Origin: Robertmurraya korlensis NBRC 107688
Lineage (GTDB): Bacteria > Bacillota > Bacilli > Bacillales > Cytobacillaceae
Direction: 5' to 3'
DNA: 64,000 nucleotides
Assembly (NCBI RefSeq): GCF_001591645.1
Contig: NZ_BCVH01000001.1
Location: forward strand, 186,001 to 250,000
Shown: in pieces, positions 45,925 to 56,497 of the stretch
Numbering within the stretch: the first letter of the stretch is position 1
Layout: each line of letters starts with the position of its first letter
Translations under genes and position numbers: made by a program
Notes under the pieces: generated by a model
What the model saw: the letters and a program-made list of their open reading frames with translations, nothing else
Told to the model about the DNA's origin: nothing
Database searches by the model: none

Positions 45925-46722
45925 GTGGAAAAAATTAAAGTAGTTGTGGCTGGACCTCGTGGTAGAATGGGTTCTGAGGCAGTAAAGCTTGTTATGAATA
46001 CAGAGGAATATGAGCTTGTTGGAGCAATAGACTATAAGAATAATGGATTGAAGCTTAGTGATATTGGGTTTCAAGATGCAGATTCGCCTATTTTCACCGA
46101 TATTACAGAGTGCTTCAACAGTGTACAACCAGATGTATTAATTGACTTAACAACCCCTGAATTCGGTATGTACCATGCAAAGACAGCTCTTCAATATGGT
46201 GTTAGACCGGTTGTTGGTACGACAGGTTTTTCTGACGAGAACTTAAGAGAGCTAGAGAATCTTTGTGATGAACAAAAAAGAGGCTGTATTATTGCCCCCA
46301 ACTTTGCTCTAGGAGCGGTCTTAATGATGAAATTTGCTCGTCTTGCTGGGAGATATTTTCAAGATGTTGAGATTATTGAGTTACACCATGATCAAAAACT
46401 AGATGCACCATCGGGAACGGCATTGAAAACTGCCCAAATGATTGCAGAAGTAAGGGATCATAAAGAGCAAGGGCATCCAAACGAGAAAGAAACGATCTCT
46501 GGCGCAAGAGGAGCCAACTTTGAGGGAATGCATATTCATTCGGTTCGCCTACCTGGATTAATTGCCCATCAACAAGTGATGTTTGGTTCATCAGGTCAAA
46601 CCCTTACTATTCGCCATGATTCATACAATCGTGAATCGTTTATGTCAGGTGTAAAGCTAGCGGTTGACTCAGTAATGAAGCTTAATGTGTTTGTTTATGG
46701 TTTAGAAAATATAATCGAATAA
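45925..46722 (+). CDS. dapB: 4-hydroxy-tetrahydrodipicolinate reductase
   Basis: A lysine/diaminopimelate pathway enzyme using NAD(P)[14 protein letters not shown] (about residue 10), [26 protein letters not shown] (catalytic His and Lys) and [20 protein letters not shown] are the family blocks. 265 residues. GTG start, 2 bases after ypjD. Its product also supplies dipicolinate for spores. Confidence 0.95.
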   Translation: MEKIKVVVAGPRGRMGSEAVKLVMNTEEYELVGAIDYKNNGLKLSDIGFQDADSPIFTDITECFNSVQPDVLIDLTTPEFGMYHAKTALQYGVRPVVGTTGFSDENLRELENLCDEQKRGCIIAPNFALGAVLMMKFARLAGRYFQDVEIIELHHDQKLDAPSGTALKTAQMIAEVRDHKEQGHPNEKETISGARGANFEGMHIHSVRLPGLIAHQQVMFGSSGQTLTIRHDSYNRESFMSGVKLAVDSVMKLNVFVYGLENIIE

Positions 46723-46740
46723 GCAAAAGGGGGAATTATC

Positions 46741-47163
46741 TTGAATATAGCGTTAATTGCTCATGATAATAAAAAGGATGAGTTAGTTCGTTTTGCCATT
46801 GCCTATAAGGAAATTATAGAAGAGCATACATTATTCGCAACAGGTACGACGGGTCTAAGGATTATGGAAGCAACGGGATTGTCGATCCAGCGTTTTCAGT
46901 CAGGGCCTCTAGGCGGAGATCAAGAAATCGGTGCGATGATCGCAAAAAACACGATGGATCTCGTATTCTTCTTTAGAGACCCTCTAACTGCGCAACCTCA
47001 TGAACCAGATGTGACTGCCTTAGTTCGACTTTGTGATGTGTACTCCATTCCTTTAGCGACAAATATCGGTACAGCAGAAGTGCTAATAAAAGGATTAGAG
47101 CGAGGTGACCTTGCTTGGAGAGATGTCATCCATCAAGAACAAGGTGAGGGCAATGACAAATAA
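46741..47163 (+). CDS. mgsA: Methylglyoxal synthase
   Basis: Converts dihydroxyacetone phosphate to methylglyoxal and phosphate. [38 protein letters not shown] (catalytic Asp) and [16 protein letters not shown] are signature blocks. 140 residues. TTG start after GGGGGAA. Its end overlaps bshB1 by 11 bases. Bacillithiol made by the next genes participates in methylglyoxal detoxification, a functional link known for Bacillus. Confidence 0.94.
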   Translation: MNIALIAHDNKKDELVRFAIAYKEIIEEHTLFATGTTGLRIMEATGLSIQRFQSGPLGGDQEIGAMIAKNTMDLVFFFRDPLTAQPHEPDVTALVRLCDVYSIPLATNIGTAEVLIKGLERGDLAWRDVIHQEQGEGNDK

Positions 47164-47860
47164 AATACATATACTATCCTTTGGAGCGCACGCGGATGAT
47201 GTGGAGATTGGGATGGGTGCAACGATAGCTAAATACACATCTGAAGGAAAAACAGTGGTAATTTGTGATTTAACAAAAGCTGAGCTATCTAGTAATGGAA
47301 CGGTAGAACTTCGCCAGAGCGAAGCGCTGAGAGCAGCCAAAATTCTCGGTGTAGAGGAACGGATTACGTTAAATCTTCCAGATCGGGATTTATTGCTATC
47401 ACAGGACGCCATTCGCCAGGTCGTACATATTATACGAACATATCGGCCTGAGATTGTATTCGTTCCCTATGAAAAGGATCGTCACCCTGATCATGGAAAT
47501 TGTGCCAGAATTGTGGAAGAAGCGTTTTTTTCTGCGGGCATAAATAAGTACCAAACCGGGTTTGATGATATCCCTTACCGTCCAAAACAGCTTTATTATT
47601 ATATGATTAACGGATTTTCTACTCCTGATTTTGTCATTGATGTATCAAATGTATATCGGAAGAAAAAAGAGAGCCTAGAGGCATATAAAAGCCAGTTTAT
47701 AAAGCAAGCGGGTAGCGTGGACACACCGCTCACGAATAATTATATGCAAGCTTTGGAGGCAAGGGAGTTTCTTTTTGGTAAAGAAGTAGGGGCTCTTTAC
47801 GCTGAAGGTTTTAAAGTAAGAGCCCCAATTTTACTTAATCGTGATTTGCTAGGAGATTAA
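47153..47860 (+). CDS. bshB1: Bacillithiol biosynthesis deacetylase BshB1
   Basis: Removes the acetyl group from N-acetylglucosaminyl malate in bacillithiol synthesis. The LmbE-type zinc motif [11 protein letters not shown] (His-x-x-Asp-Asp) lies at about residue 11, and HPDHGNC supplies the later histidines. 235 residues. The chosen ATG follows AAGGTGAGGG within the end of mgsA; an earlier in-frame start would add 16 residues without support. bshA follows 2 bases later. Confidence 0.95.
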   Translation: MTNKIHILSFGAHADDVEIGMGATIAKYTSEGKTVVICDLTKAELSSNGTVELRQSEALRAAKILGVEERITLNLPDRDLLLSQDAIRQVVHIIRTYRPEIVFVPYEKDRHPDHGNCARIVEEAFFSAGINKYQTGFDDIPYRPKQLYYYMINGFSTPDFVIDVSNVYRKKKESLEAYKSQFIKQAGSVDTPLTNNYMQALEAREFLFGKEVGALYAEGFKVRAPILLNRDLLGD

Positions 47861-47862
47861 CA

Positions 47863-49023
47863 ATGAATAAAAAAATGAAAATAGGTATTACCTGTTATCC
47901 AACAGTAGGGGGCTCAGGAGTAATTGCTACTGAGCTAGGGAAAATGTTGGCCGAAAATGGGCACGAAATTCATTTCATTTCCTCAAGCCTCCCATTTCGG
48001 TTAAATAGGATGTACCATAATGTATATTACCATCAAGTGGAGGTAAATCAATATTCGGTTTTTCAATATCCACCGTACGATATTGCTTTGGCTAGTAAAA
48101 TGGCGGAAGTGATTAATCGTGAGGAGTTGGACCTTCTTCATGTCCATTATGCCATTCCGCATGCTGTTTGTGCCATTTTGGCGAAGCAAATGAGTGGAAG
48201 GGATGTAAAGATTGTGACCACATTACATGGGACAGATATCACCGTATTGGGATATGATCCTTCATTGACAGACGCCATTCGTTTTGGAATTGAAAAATCA
48301 GATATTGTTACAGCTGTATCAAAATCCTTAATTAGTCAAACGTATGACCTAATCAATCCTGATAAGCAAATCGAAACGGTTTATAACTTTATTGATGAAA
48401 GAGTCTATAAAAGAGTAGACTCCTCTCATTTAAAAGACGAGTATGGTATTTTACCTGAAGAAAAGGTAATCATTCATGTTTCCAATTTTAGACCTGTTAA
48501 AAGAGTACAGGATGTCATTCATACATTCGAAAAAATCACTAAAGGGATTCAAGCGAAGTTATTACTTGTAGGCGATGGACCAGAAATGACAGTGGTTTGT
48601 AAACTGGTCAAAAAACTAAATATCCAAGATAAAGTCCTGTTTTTAGGAAAACAAGACAGCGTGGAGGAGCTGTACTCCATTAGTGACCTCATGCTTTTAT
48701 TATCTGAAAAAGAAAGTTTTGGATTAGTTGCATTAGAAGCGATGGCTTGTGGTGTCCCATGTATTGGAACCAATGTCGGAGGGATACCTGAAGTAATAGT
48801 TCATGGTCAATGCGGGTATATTTGTGAACTCGGAGACATCGAGGATATGTCTGAAAAAGCAATTGAGCTTTTGAGGAATTCTGGGCAGCATCAGCAATTC
48901 CGAGATGCCTCTGTTAAGCTTGTAAGAGAGAAATTCCAAGCGACGACAATCGTAAAGCAATATGAAGACTTATATAAAAGTTTATTGCAAAGTAGTGAAC
49001 AACCATATGAAAGAACCATTTAA
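47863..49023 (+). CDS. bshA: Bacillithiol biosynthesis glycosyltransferase BshA
   Basis: Joins UDP-N-acetylglucosamine to L-malate, the first bacillithiol step. A GT4 family protein of 386 residues: [19 protein letters not shown] at the N-terminus, [22 protein letters not shown] and the C-terminal [18 protein letters not shown] nucleotide-sugar site. Its last 17 bases overlap cca. Confidence 0.95.
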   Translation: MNKKMKIGITCYPTVGGSGVIATELGKMLAENGHEIHFISSSLPFRLNRMYHNVYYHQVEVNQYSVFQYPPYDIALASKMAEVINREELDLLHVHYAIPHAVCAILAKQMSGRDVKIVTTLHGTDITVLGYDPSLTDAIRFGIEKSDIVTAVSKSLISQTYDLINPDKQIETVYNFIDERVYKRVDSSHLKDEYGILPEEKVIIHVSNFRPVKRVQDVIHTFEKITKGIQAKLLLVGDGPEMTVVCKLVKKLNIQDKVLFLGKQDSVEELYSISDLMLLLSEKESFGLVALEAMACGVPCIGTNVGGIPEVIVHGQCGYICELGDIEDMSEKAIELLRNSGQHQQFRDASVKLVREKFQATTIVKQYEDLYKSLLQSSEQPYERTI

Positions 49024-50206
49024 GTCAGCGATTCCAGTCCTTGAGTTAATTGAAAAAGCCGGGTTTAAAGCGTATTTTGTGGGAGGATCTGTACGTGATT
49101 ATTTATTAGGCCTCCCTATCAATGATATTGATATTGCTTCTTCTGCCACACCTAGTGAAATTAAAGAGATATTTCCAAAAACCATTGACTTAGGGATTGA
49201 GCATGGAACAGTCATGGTTCTATACAAAAATCAATCGTATGAAATCACGACCTTTCGTTCTGAGTCAGATTATGTAGATTATCGAAGACCAGCTCAAGTA
49301 ACTTTTATTCGATCGATTGAAGAAGACCTTGCAAGGCGTGATTTTACGATGAATGCAGTGGCAATGAATCGTTTTGGTGAGATATTTGATCCGTTTAAAG
49401 GGAAAAAGGATATTGATGCGAAAACGATTCGTACAGTAGGAAATTCCAGTGAGCGTTTTTCAGAGGATGCCCTTCGAATGCTAAGAGGAATCCGATTTGT
49501 TAGCAAGCTGGGATTTTTATTAGATAAGGATACATATCAAGGGATTAAACATAACAAGCACTTACTTGAACATATTGCGGTTGAAAGGATAGCATCCGAG
49601 CTAGATAAACTGCTTCATGGAGATTATACATCAAGCGGAATTCAATTGCTTGTTGAGACAGAATTATATCATTACATAACTGGTCTGCAAGATAAAAAAA
49701 CAGCATTGTTGGAACTCTCCGCCCTCCCAATTCAATCTTTATTGATTGATGAAAAGTGGGCTTTGTTTTCGCATCTGTTACAAAAAGGTGAAAAAGAAAT
49801 CAAACGATTCTTTATCGGATTGAGGTTCTCAAATAAAAGAGTTCAAAACATCGTCAATATGACAAGGTGGTTAAAGGAGCGTTCCATCAATAGCTGGTCA
49901 ATCGAGTCTGTATATGCTTCAGGAAAAGAGACGGCACTACAAGTGGAGAAGATCTACCAACTATACGATAATCAGGTTGATCCGCTTGCATTAGACAAAC
50001 TCCAAGCGATTATCGAGGTTCTCCCTATTCACTCTTTATCAGATGTAAAAGTTTCAGGGTCAGATTTAATCCAATGGAAACATAAAAAAGCAGGACCATG
50101 GGTGAAGGCAGTGCTTAAGGAAATTGAAATGGAAATTCTTCATGGTAGGCTTGAGAATAACAATGAAGATATAAAAGAGTGGGTGACAAGATGCAGTCTG
50201 AATTAA
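49007..50206 (+). CDS. cca: CCA tRNA nucleotidyltransferase
   Basis: Adds or repairs the tRNA 3' CCA end. [23 protein letters not shown] is the nucleotidyltransferase core with the catalytic aspartates, followed by [21 protein letters not shown] and [14 protein letters not shown] of the polA-like head. About 399 residues. The chosen ATG overlaps the bshA end by 17 bases; an earlier start 45 bases upstream lies deeper in bshA. The end overlaps birA by 16 bases. Confidence 0.94.
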   Translation: MKEPFKSAIPVLELIEKAGFKAYFVGGSVRDYLLGLPINDIDIASSATPSEIKEIFPKTIDLGIEHGTVMVLYKNQSYEITTFRSESDYVDYRRPAQVTFIRSIEEDLARRDFTMNAVAMNRFGEIFDPFKGKKDIDAKTIRTVGNSSERFSEDALRMLRGIRFVSKLGFLLDKDTYQGIKHNKHLLEHIAVERIASELDKLLHGDYTSSGIQLLVETELYHYITGLQDKKTALLELSALPIQSLLIDEKWALFSHLLQKGEKEIKRFFIGLRFSNKRVQNIVNMTRWLKERSINSWSIESVYASGKETALQVEKIYQLYDNQVDPLALDKLQAIIEVLPIHSLSDVKVSGSDLIQWKHKKAGPWVKAVLKEIEMEILHGRLENNNEDIKEWVTRCSLN

Positions 50207-51171
50207 GAAAAAAGCTTCTTGAGGCATTTACGAACTCTGAGCAAGAGTATGTTTCTGGACAGTACTTAGCAGATGTAATGGGTTGTTCTAGGACAGCCGT
50301 ATGGAAGCATATAGAGGATTTAAGAAAAGACGGCTTTGAATTGGAGGCTGTTAGGAAAAAAGGATATAAAATCTTAAATTTACCAAAAAGTATTTCTGCT
50401 GATCGAGTACAATTAGGGTTGAAGACAGATTTTATCGGTAAGATCATTCATTACGAAGAAACGGTTGACTCGACTCAAAAGATTGCTCATTTATTATCCC
50501 ATGAAGGGGCTGTAGAAGGGACGGTCGTAATTGCTGAGGAACAAACAGGTGGAAGAGGCAGAATGGATCGTGTATGGCATTCACCAAAGTCTACAGGAAT
50601 ATGGATGAGTCTTATTTTAAGGCCCAAAATACCAATCCAACGTGCACCACAGCTTACTTTATTAACTGCCGTAGCAATTGTACAAGCAATCGAAGAAACA
50701 ACGACGTTGACTCCGCAAATAAAGTGGCCGAATGATATATTAGTTGAGCAGAGAAAAGTGACGGGAATATTAACCGAGCTTCAGGCGGATGCGGATCGTA
50801 TTATTTCGGTGATCATCGGAATGGGTTTGAACATTAATCAAACGGAAGATGATTTCCCACCTGAACTACGTGATATTGCGACTTCTTTACGTGTGAAGGA
50901 AGGGAAAGAACTTGATAGGGCTGAGTTAATTAAAGTGATATTTCAAAAGTTTGAAACCCTATATTTGATTTTTTTAGATAAAGGATTTTATCCTATTAAG
51001 TTACTTTGGGAAAGCTATGCAATAAGTATTGGAAAAGAAATCACAGCGAGAACCTTGAATGGTTCTATTAGTGGGAAAGCACTTGGGATTACCGATGAGG
51101 GTGTTTTAAAGGTTGAGGATGATCTAGGTGAAGTACATCATATTTATTCTGCTGACATAGAACTTCACTAA
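50191..51171 (+). CDS. birA: Biotin-protein ligase and biotin repressor BirA
   Basis: An N-terminal winged-helix domain (about residues 1-60, CSRTAVWKHIEDLRKDG) is followed by the ligase domain with GGRGRMDRVWHSP (biotinyl-AMP site) and KWPNDILVEQRKVTGIL (catalytic lysine), and a small SH3-like C-terminal domain. It both attaches biotin to carboxylases and represses biotin genes. About 326 residues. The chosen ATG sits inside the end of cca after GGGTGAC. Last gene of the ypjD-birA run. Confidence 0.94.
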   Translation: MQSELRKKLLEAFTNSEQEYVSGQYLADVMGCSRTAVWKHIEDLRKDGFELEAVRKKGYKILNLPKSISADRVQLGLKTDFIGKIIHYEETVDSTQKIAHLLSHEGAVEGTVVIAEEQTGGRGRMDRVWHSPKSTGIWMSLILRPKIPIQRAPQLTLLTAVAIVQAIEETTTLTPQIKWPNDILVEQRKVTGILTELQADADRIISVIIGMGLNINQTEDDFPPELRDIATSLRVKEGKELDRAELIKVIFQKFETLYLIFLDKGFYPIKLLWESYAISIGKEITARTLNGSISGKALGITDEGVLKVEDDLGEVHHIYSADIELH

Positions 51172-51202
51172 TTTGTAAATAGATAATTTATAAGGATTTT
51201 GC

Positions 51203-51413
51203 TATAATTTGAAGCGTCGGGCAGTATCCAAGGTGAACTGCACCATTTGTGTATATACCCAATTTTATAGTAGTCTGCCTAGATCCATAATGGACCGGGA
51301 CAGAGGGATAAACAAAACATTTAAATTTTCAGGGATCCTTCTGCGTATTTTTAGGATTCCTTTTTATATTGCAATCAAATGTTTTATTCCTCTCCGGGAA
51401 AAGGAGAATGTAT
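51203..51413 (+). promoter_or_regulatory. Structured leader of panBCD with terminator-like hairpin
   Basis: A -10 TATAAT (51203-51208) opens a leader of about 200 bases. Within it GCAGT/ACTGC (51221-51225 with 51237-51241) and the longer-range GGCAG/CTGCC (51220-51224 with 51275-51279) compete for the same bases. AGGGATCC pairs with GGATTCCT (51331-51338 with 51354-51361), followed by TTTTT, like an intrinsic terminator. The layout suggests transcription control of pantothenate synthesis. Pantothenate leaders of the pan-motif type exist in Bacillota, but I cannot confirm that motif by eye. I rejected a short in-frame ORF here. Confidence 0.45.
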
Positions 51414-52250
51414 ATGAAACAGTTGAATGATTTTCGAAGTATGAAAAAAAATGGTGAAAAAATTGTGATGTTAACAGCGTACGATTATCCTTCCGCAAAG
51501 CAAGCAGAAGGGTGCGAAGTTGACTTGATTCTGGTTGGTGATTCATTAGGAATGGTTGTTTTAGGTTATGATTCAACGATTCCCGTGACAACCGCTGATA
51601 TGATTCACCATAGTAAAGCGGTAAGACGCGGAGCTTCCAATACTTTTACAGTTGTCGATATGCCATTTATGAGCTATCATTTATCCGTCCGGGATACATT
51701 ACTAACTGGAGCAAACATGATTCAAGAAACGGGAGCACAGGCTCTAAAGCTTGAAGGAGCAGATGGGGTACTAGAACATATCCAAGCCTTAACCAATGCA
51801 GGCATTCCTGTTTGTGCTCATCTTGGGCTGACTCCGCAATCTGTTGCTGTGTTAGGTGGCTACAAGGTTCAAGGAAAAGATGCTCAAGCGGCAAAAAAAT
51901 TAATTCAAGATGCGAAGCTTTGTGAGGAAGCAGGAGCATTTATGCTTGTCTTAGAATGTGTACCAAAGCAATTGGCTAGGGAAATTACAAAGCAATTATC
52001 TATACCTGTTATAGGTATAGGTGCGGGCGTGGATGTAGATGGTCAAGTTCTTGTCTATCATGATGTGGTTACTTATGGTGTGAATAGAGTTCCGAAATTT
52101 GTGAAGACATATGGAAATGTGGATGAGGTAGCTACTAAAGGAATTTCTGCTTATGTTTCTGAGGTGAAGAGCAGTCAATTCCCTTCAGATGATCAAAGCT
52201 TTTCAATGAAGGAAGAAGAGTTAAAGGGTCTGTATGGAGGAGAAAGATGA
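51414..52250 (+). CDS. panB: 3-methyl-2-oxobutanoate hydroxymethyltransferase
   Basis: First step of pantothenate synthesis. A TIM-barrel protein of 278 residues: [54 protein letters not shown] and [19 protein letters not shown] are signature blocks. The chosen ATG follows AAAAGGAG. Earlier in-frame starts lie in the leader. Start of panC overlaps the panB end by 4 bases. Confidence 0.95.
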   Translation: MKQLNDFRSMKKNGEKIVMLTAYDYPSAKQAEGCEVDLILVGDSLGMVVLGYDSTIPVTTADMIHHSKAVRRGASNTFTVVDMPFMSYHLSVRDTLLTGANMIQETGAQALKLEGADGVLEHIQALTNAGIPVCAHLGLTPQSVAVLGGYKVQGKDAQAAKKLIQDAKLCEEAGAFMLVLECVPKQLAREITKQLSIPVIGIGAGVDVDGQVLVYHDVVTYGVNRVPKFVKTYGNVDEVATKGISAYVSEVKSSQFPSDDQSFSMKEEELKGLYGGER

Positions 52251-53092
52251 GAGTGATCACTACCATTTCACAAATGCAAAAAGAAGTTCAATTGCTAAAA
52301 AATGAAAACCTTTCTGTAGGTTATGTTCCAACCATGGGCTACCTTCACGAAGGACATATTAGTTTAGTGAGAAAAGCAAAAGAAGAAAACGATATTGTTA
52401 TTTTGAGCATATTTGTTAATCCATTACAATTTGGTCCGAATGAGGATCTAGATGCGTACCCACGTGATTTCGAGCGTGATAGTGAAATAGCCAAAAATGA
52501 GAAAGTAGATTTTATCTTTTATCCATCGGTTGACGAAATGTATCCATCTAAACCTTCAGTCACACTAGTTGTTCAAAAGAGGGTCGACGTCCTTTGTGGA
52601 AGCTCAAGACCTGGACATTTTGATGGAGTGGCAACGGTATTAGCAAAGCTTTTTCATGTGATACAGCCTAATCGTGCGTATTTTGGTATGAAAGATGCTC
52701 AGCAGGTAGCGGTTGTTGACGGGTTAATTAACGATTTGCACTTTCCGCTTGAATTAATTCCTGTAGAAACTGTAAGGGAAGAGGATGGTTTGGCAAAGAG
52801 CTCACGTAATGTAAGATTAACGGCGAAAGAGCGAGAGGAAGCATCTATCCTGTATAAAAGTTTAACGGAAGCGGAGAAACAAATTCGTTCAGGTGAAAGG
52901 AATATTCAAGTAATCATTTCACATATGCAAAGTTTAATAAAGCAGAACTCATCAGGCACTGTTGATTATATAGAAATCTATTCATATCCAGAATTAGAAA
53001 AATTAGAAGTTCTGGAAGGGAAAATCATAATTGCTCTTGCGTTTAAATTTTCGAATGCTCGTTTAATAGATAATCTCGTGTTAACTGTATAA
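52247..53092 (+). CDS. panC: Pantothenate synthetase
   Basis: Joins pantoate and beta-alanine with ATP. The HIGH-like motif is seen in [17 protein letters not shown], with [46 protein letters not shown] and SSRNVRLT (KMSKS-like region). 281 residues. Second gene of panBCD, ATGA overlap with panB. Confidence 0.95.
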   Translation: MRVITTISQMQKEVQLLKNENLSVGYVPTMGYLHEGHISLVRKAKEENDIVILSIFVNPLQFGPNEDLDAYPRDFERDSEIAKNEKVDFIFYPSVDEMYPSKPSVTLVVQKRVDVLCGSSRPGHFDGVATVLAKLFHVIQPNRAYFGMKDAQQVAVVDGLINDLHFPLELIPVETVREEDGLAKSSRNVRLTAKEREEASILYKSLTEAEKQIRSGERNIQVIISHMQSLIKQNSSGTVDYIEIYSYPELEKLEVLEGKIIIALAFKFSNARLIDNLVLTV

Positions 53093-53121
53093 ATACCCGA
53101 GAGGTGAGAGGAGAAGGTACT

Positions 53122-53505
53122 ATGTTTCGTACGATGATGAACGGAAAGATCCATCGCGCAAGAGTTACTGAAGCGAACTTAAATTATGTGGGAAGCATTA
53201 CGATTGATACAGATATTTTAGATGCGGTAGGTATGGTTGCTAATGAAAAAGTACAAATTGTAAATAATAATAATGGAGCAAGATTTGAAACATATATTAT
53301 ACCTGGAACTAGAGGTAGTGGTGTTGTCTGCTTAAATGGAGCAGCGGCACGTTTAGTGCAAGAAGGGGACGTTGTTATTATTATTTCATATGCATTAGTT
53401 GCAGAAGATAAGGTTTCCACACACGAACCTAAAGTAGCTATTATGAATGAGCAAAATCAAATTGTAGAATTACTTCATGCGGAACCAGAAAGAACGATAC
53501 GATAA
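53122..53505 (+). CDS. panD: Aspartate 1-decarboxylase proenzyme
   Basis: Makes beta-alanine from aspartate with a self-generated pyruvoyl group. NYVGSITID shows the Gly24-Ser25 cleavage site where Ser25 becomes the pyruvoyl residue. 127 residues. The chosen ATG ([18 protein letters not shown]) follows GGAGAAGG and matches the family; an earlier in-frame ATG-like start is part of the ribosome site. A terminator ends the operon. Confidence 0.96.
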   Translation: MFRTMMNGKIHRARVTEANLNYVGSITIDTDILDAVGMVANEKVQIVNNNNGARFETYIIPGTRGSGVVCLNGAAARLVQEGDVVIIISYALVAEDKVSTHEPKVAIMNEQNQIVELLHAEPERTIR

Positions 53506-53532
53506 TTCCCCCTTTATCAGGGGGTTTTTTCA
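53506..53532 (+). terminator. Terminator after panBCD
   Basis: CCCCCTT-TATC-AGGGGG stem followed by TTTTTT, directly after the panD stop. Confidence 0.85.
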
Positions 53533-53624
53533 TAGCCATAATTCTATTCAATCAATGGCTACTACTTTTTCTTTTGGTTAATTTGTGTTACCGTTTGATT
53601 GAATGAATGTTCGAGGTGTGACGA

Positions 53625-56423
53625 ATGACAAATCGTTTTGTAGTAGTAGATTTAGAAACCACAGGAAATTCTCCGAAAAAAGGAGATAAAATTATTCAAT
53701 TTGCCGCTGTAGTGGTCGAAAACGGGGAAATCAAAGAAACGTTTTCTTCTTTGGTGAGTTCAGATAAACCCATCCCTCTTTTTATCGAGGAATTGACAGG
53801 TCTTAATAACGACATGTTAAAGGACGCACCGACTTTCTCTGAAATTGCACCAAAAATTTTACAGTTGCTTGATGGTGCTTTTTTTGTCGCTCATAATGTT
53901 TTATTTGACCTTTCCTTTCTTCAGGAGGAGTTAATTAACTCAGGGTATGAAGGTTTTTTTGGACCCGTTATCGACACGGTAGAGCTTTCAAGAATTGTTT
54001 TTCCAACTGCTGATAGCTTTAAACTAACTGATCTTGCAACCAAAGAAGGTCTAGCTCATGATCGTCCCCATCAGGCTGATAGTGATGCTTACGTAACAGC
54101 TGAGCTGTTTCTCATATTAATTAAATTGTTACGAGAACTCCCTGAAGTCACCTTAAGACAGCTCTTAAGGCTTGCAGGGGGATTAAAAAGTGATATTTCG
54201 TTGTTATTAGATGAGTATGTACTAGGAAAGTCCAGTACAAGGGACGTGATACCTGAGGAACTCGAGATATTTCATGGTCTTGTATTAAGAAAAAAAGAAG
54301 AGATAGAAAATATTCAACATTCTGCACAAGGAATATATCCAAGTACGCCCGAAGAAATAGAAGCAATGTTTCTCAGGGCATTTAATGACTATGAGAAGCG
54401 GGATGGACAGGTTCAAATGCTCGATCATGTGTATTCAGCGTTTCTAAATGAGCGTCACGCTCTTATAGAAGCTGGGACAGGAGTTGGAAAATCAATGGCT
54501 TATTTGTTACCATCAGCCATATTTTCCAACAACACAAATAATAAAATCGTCGTTAGTACTTACACGACACAACTTCAAGAACAGCTGCTAACTAAAGATA
54601 TCCCTTTGCTAAAAAAAATGGTAGACTTCCCACTGGAGGTAGTACTTTTAAAGGGTAGACACCATTATATAAGCTTAGAAAAGTTTCATCAAACCTTATA
54701 TGAAGAGGAAGATAACTACGACACTAGCTTAACAAAGATGCAAATTTTAGTATGGCTTACACACACAGAAACAGGTGATTATGAGGAACTGAACCTGTCA
54801 AGTGGAGGTCTTCTATACTGGAATCGTATTAAAAATGATAGTTCGTCCTTCGTAAAGGATCGATCATGGTTATCTCACGATTTTTATTTTCTTATTAGAC
54901 AACGAGTGAATGAGGCAAAGATTATTATTACGAATCACTCATTATTAATGGCTGATTTGAATGCCGAGAATAGCATTCTTCCTCCTTTTGAATACGTCAT
55001 TATTGATGAAGCTCATCATTTTGAAAAAGCGGTAGGTAAGAGTTTTAATCAATCAATTGATTACTTGTCACTGCGTATGCTGCTAAGTCAGTTTGGCAGT
55101 ATAGATCAGAGGCAAACTTTTTATGAGCTCGAGCAAATCTTTAAAAATACTCAAATAGAAGATAATCATAAGCTTCTGCACTCTTTTCAAATCAACGAAA
55201 TGATAGTAGAGCTTCAGTTTGAAATAGATGATTTATTTCGAGCAGTTGCACTTTTTGTTAAGAGGAGCGCTAAAAAGGGGAACCAACGACTAGTCAAACG
55301 AGTATCCCATGATGAATCTGCGAAAGAGTGGAGTTCGGCGGTTGCTTCTGCTGAACGATGTCAGTTTTTGTTAAAGGATTTATATGACAGCTTAAATAAA
55401 TGGGTGGATTTTGTTAAAAGCCAACAGCTTACACTTGATCATCATCAAAGAATAACGATGAACGAGGTCGTTTCGTTCTTAGATGAGATTGAAGAGATCC
55501 GAAGTCATATAAAGAATCTTATTATCAAACCCTTATCTAACCAAGTTACATGGATTGAAATGGATGCAAGAGCAACACAGAATTTAACGTCTATCTATTC
55601 TCAACCTGTTAGTATCTCTAGACTGTTAAAGGAGAACTTCTTTGACAAGAAAAAAAGTGCAGTACTTACATCCGCTACTATGACAGTTAACCAGTCCTTT
55701 GATTTTGTTATGGATTCGTTAGGACTGGAGGAAAAAAATTGCAGTACGCTTCATATTCCTTCTCCATTTGCTTATAAGGAGCAGGTTCAAGTTTTAATTC
55801 CGGATGACTTACCGGAAATAAACAAGGTCCCTTTGTCAGATTATGTGGCTGCCATTACAGAACATATTATTTCCATAGCGGAAGCGACAAAGGGAAGGAT
55901 GCTAATCCTTTTTACTTCCTACGACATGTTAAGGAAAACCTATGATCTCATTAAGGAAAGTGGCTTATTGGATGACTATGTTCTTTTTGCACAAGGAATT
56001 ACGAGTGGGAGTAGATCAAGACTGACAAGAAATTTTCAGCGGTTTGAAAAATCGATTTTATTAGGAACGAGCAGTTTCTGGGAGGGAATTGACATTCCAG
56101 GAGAAGCCCTTAGCTGCCTCGTGATTGTTCGATTGCCTTTTACACCTCCAGACGACCCGATTGCAGAAGCAAAGAGCGAAATCATACAAGCAGAGGGACA
56201 AAATCCTTTTTCTAAGCATTCATTACCTGAAGCAGTATTGCGATTTAAGCAAGGTTTTGGAAGGCTAATTAGAAAGAAGACGGATAGAGGATTTGTCATT
56301 ATATTCGATCGGCGAATTGTAACCACTACTTATGGGAAAGCATTTTTGAAATCGATTCCTACTGTTCCAGTAAAAACCTTGGATATTAACGAAATGTTAA
56401 ACATAATTGAAGATTGGCTTTAA
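53625..56423 (+). CDS. dinG: DinG-family helicase with N-terminal 3'-5' exonuclease domain
   Basis: 932 residues. The N-terminal DEDDh exonuclease (about 1-165) shows VVDLETTGNS, FVAHNVLFDLSFLQEE and RPHQADSDA. A superfamily 2 XPD/DinG helicase follows (about 230-932), with Walker A GTGVGKSMAYLLPS, DEAH box VIIDEAHHFEK and motif VI FKQGFGRLIRKKTDRG. The iron-sulfur cysteines of enteric DinG are not evident. B. subtilis DinG has this exonuclease-helicase fusion and its exonuclease is active on single-stranded DNA. GAGGTGTGACG precedes the ATG. Confidence 0.93.
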   Translation: MTNRFVVVDLETTGNSPKKGDKIIQFAAVVVENGEIKETFSSLVSSDKPIPLFIEELTGLNNDMLKDAPTFSEIAPKILQLLDGAFFVAHNVLFDLSFLQEELINSGYEGFFGPVIDTVELSRIVFPTADSFKLTDLATKEGLAHDRPHQADSDAYVTAELFLILIKLLRELPEVTLRQLLRLAGGLKSDISLLLDEYVLGKSSTRDVIPEELEIFHGLVLRKKEEIENIQHSAQGIYPSTPEEIEAMFLRAFNDYEKRDGQVQMLDHVYSAFLNERHALIEAGTGVGKSMAYLLPSAIFSNNTNNKIVVSTYTTQLQEQLLTKDIPLLKKMVDFPLEVVLLKGRHHYISLEKFHQTLYEEEDNYDTSLTKMQILVWLTHTETGDYEELNLSSGGLLYWNRIKNDSSSFVKDRSWLSHDFYFLIRQRVNEAKIIITNHSLLMADLNAENSILPPFEYVIIDEAHHFEKAVGKSFNQSIDYLSLRMLLSQFGSIDQRQTFYELEQIFKNTQIEDNHKLLHSFQINEMIVELQFEIDDLFRAVALFVKRSAKKGNQRLVKRVSHDESAKEWSSAVASAERCQFLLKDLYDSLNKWVDFVKSQQLTLDHHQRITMNEVVSFLDEIEEIRSHIKNLIIKPLSNQVTWIEMDARATQNLTSIYSQPVSISRLLKENFFDKKKSAVLTSATMTVNQSFDFVMDSLGLEEKNCSTLHIPSPFAYKEQVQVLIPDDLPEINKVPLSDYVAAITEHIISIAEATKGRMLILFTSYDMLRKTYDLIKESGLLDDYVLFAQGITSGSRSRLTRNFQRFEKSILLGTSSFWEGIDIPGEALSCLVIVRLPFTPPDDPIAEAKSEIIQAEGQNPFSKHSLPEAVLRFKQGFGRLIRKKTDRGFVIIFDRRIVTTTYGKAFLKSIPTVPVKTLDINEMLNIIEDWL

Positions 56424-56497
56424 AATCATATCCCCCTAAATGGATAAATTTTCTTAAACATCACAAACTAAAATTTAGAGTATTAGGGGGGACAGAT

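Noticed and set aside
51209-51430. A 73-residue ORF in the gap between birA and panB
   Set aside because: It starts at TTG without a ribosome site, has no recognisable features, and coincides with the structured panB leader and its terminator-like hairpin.
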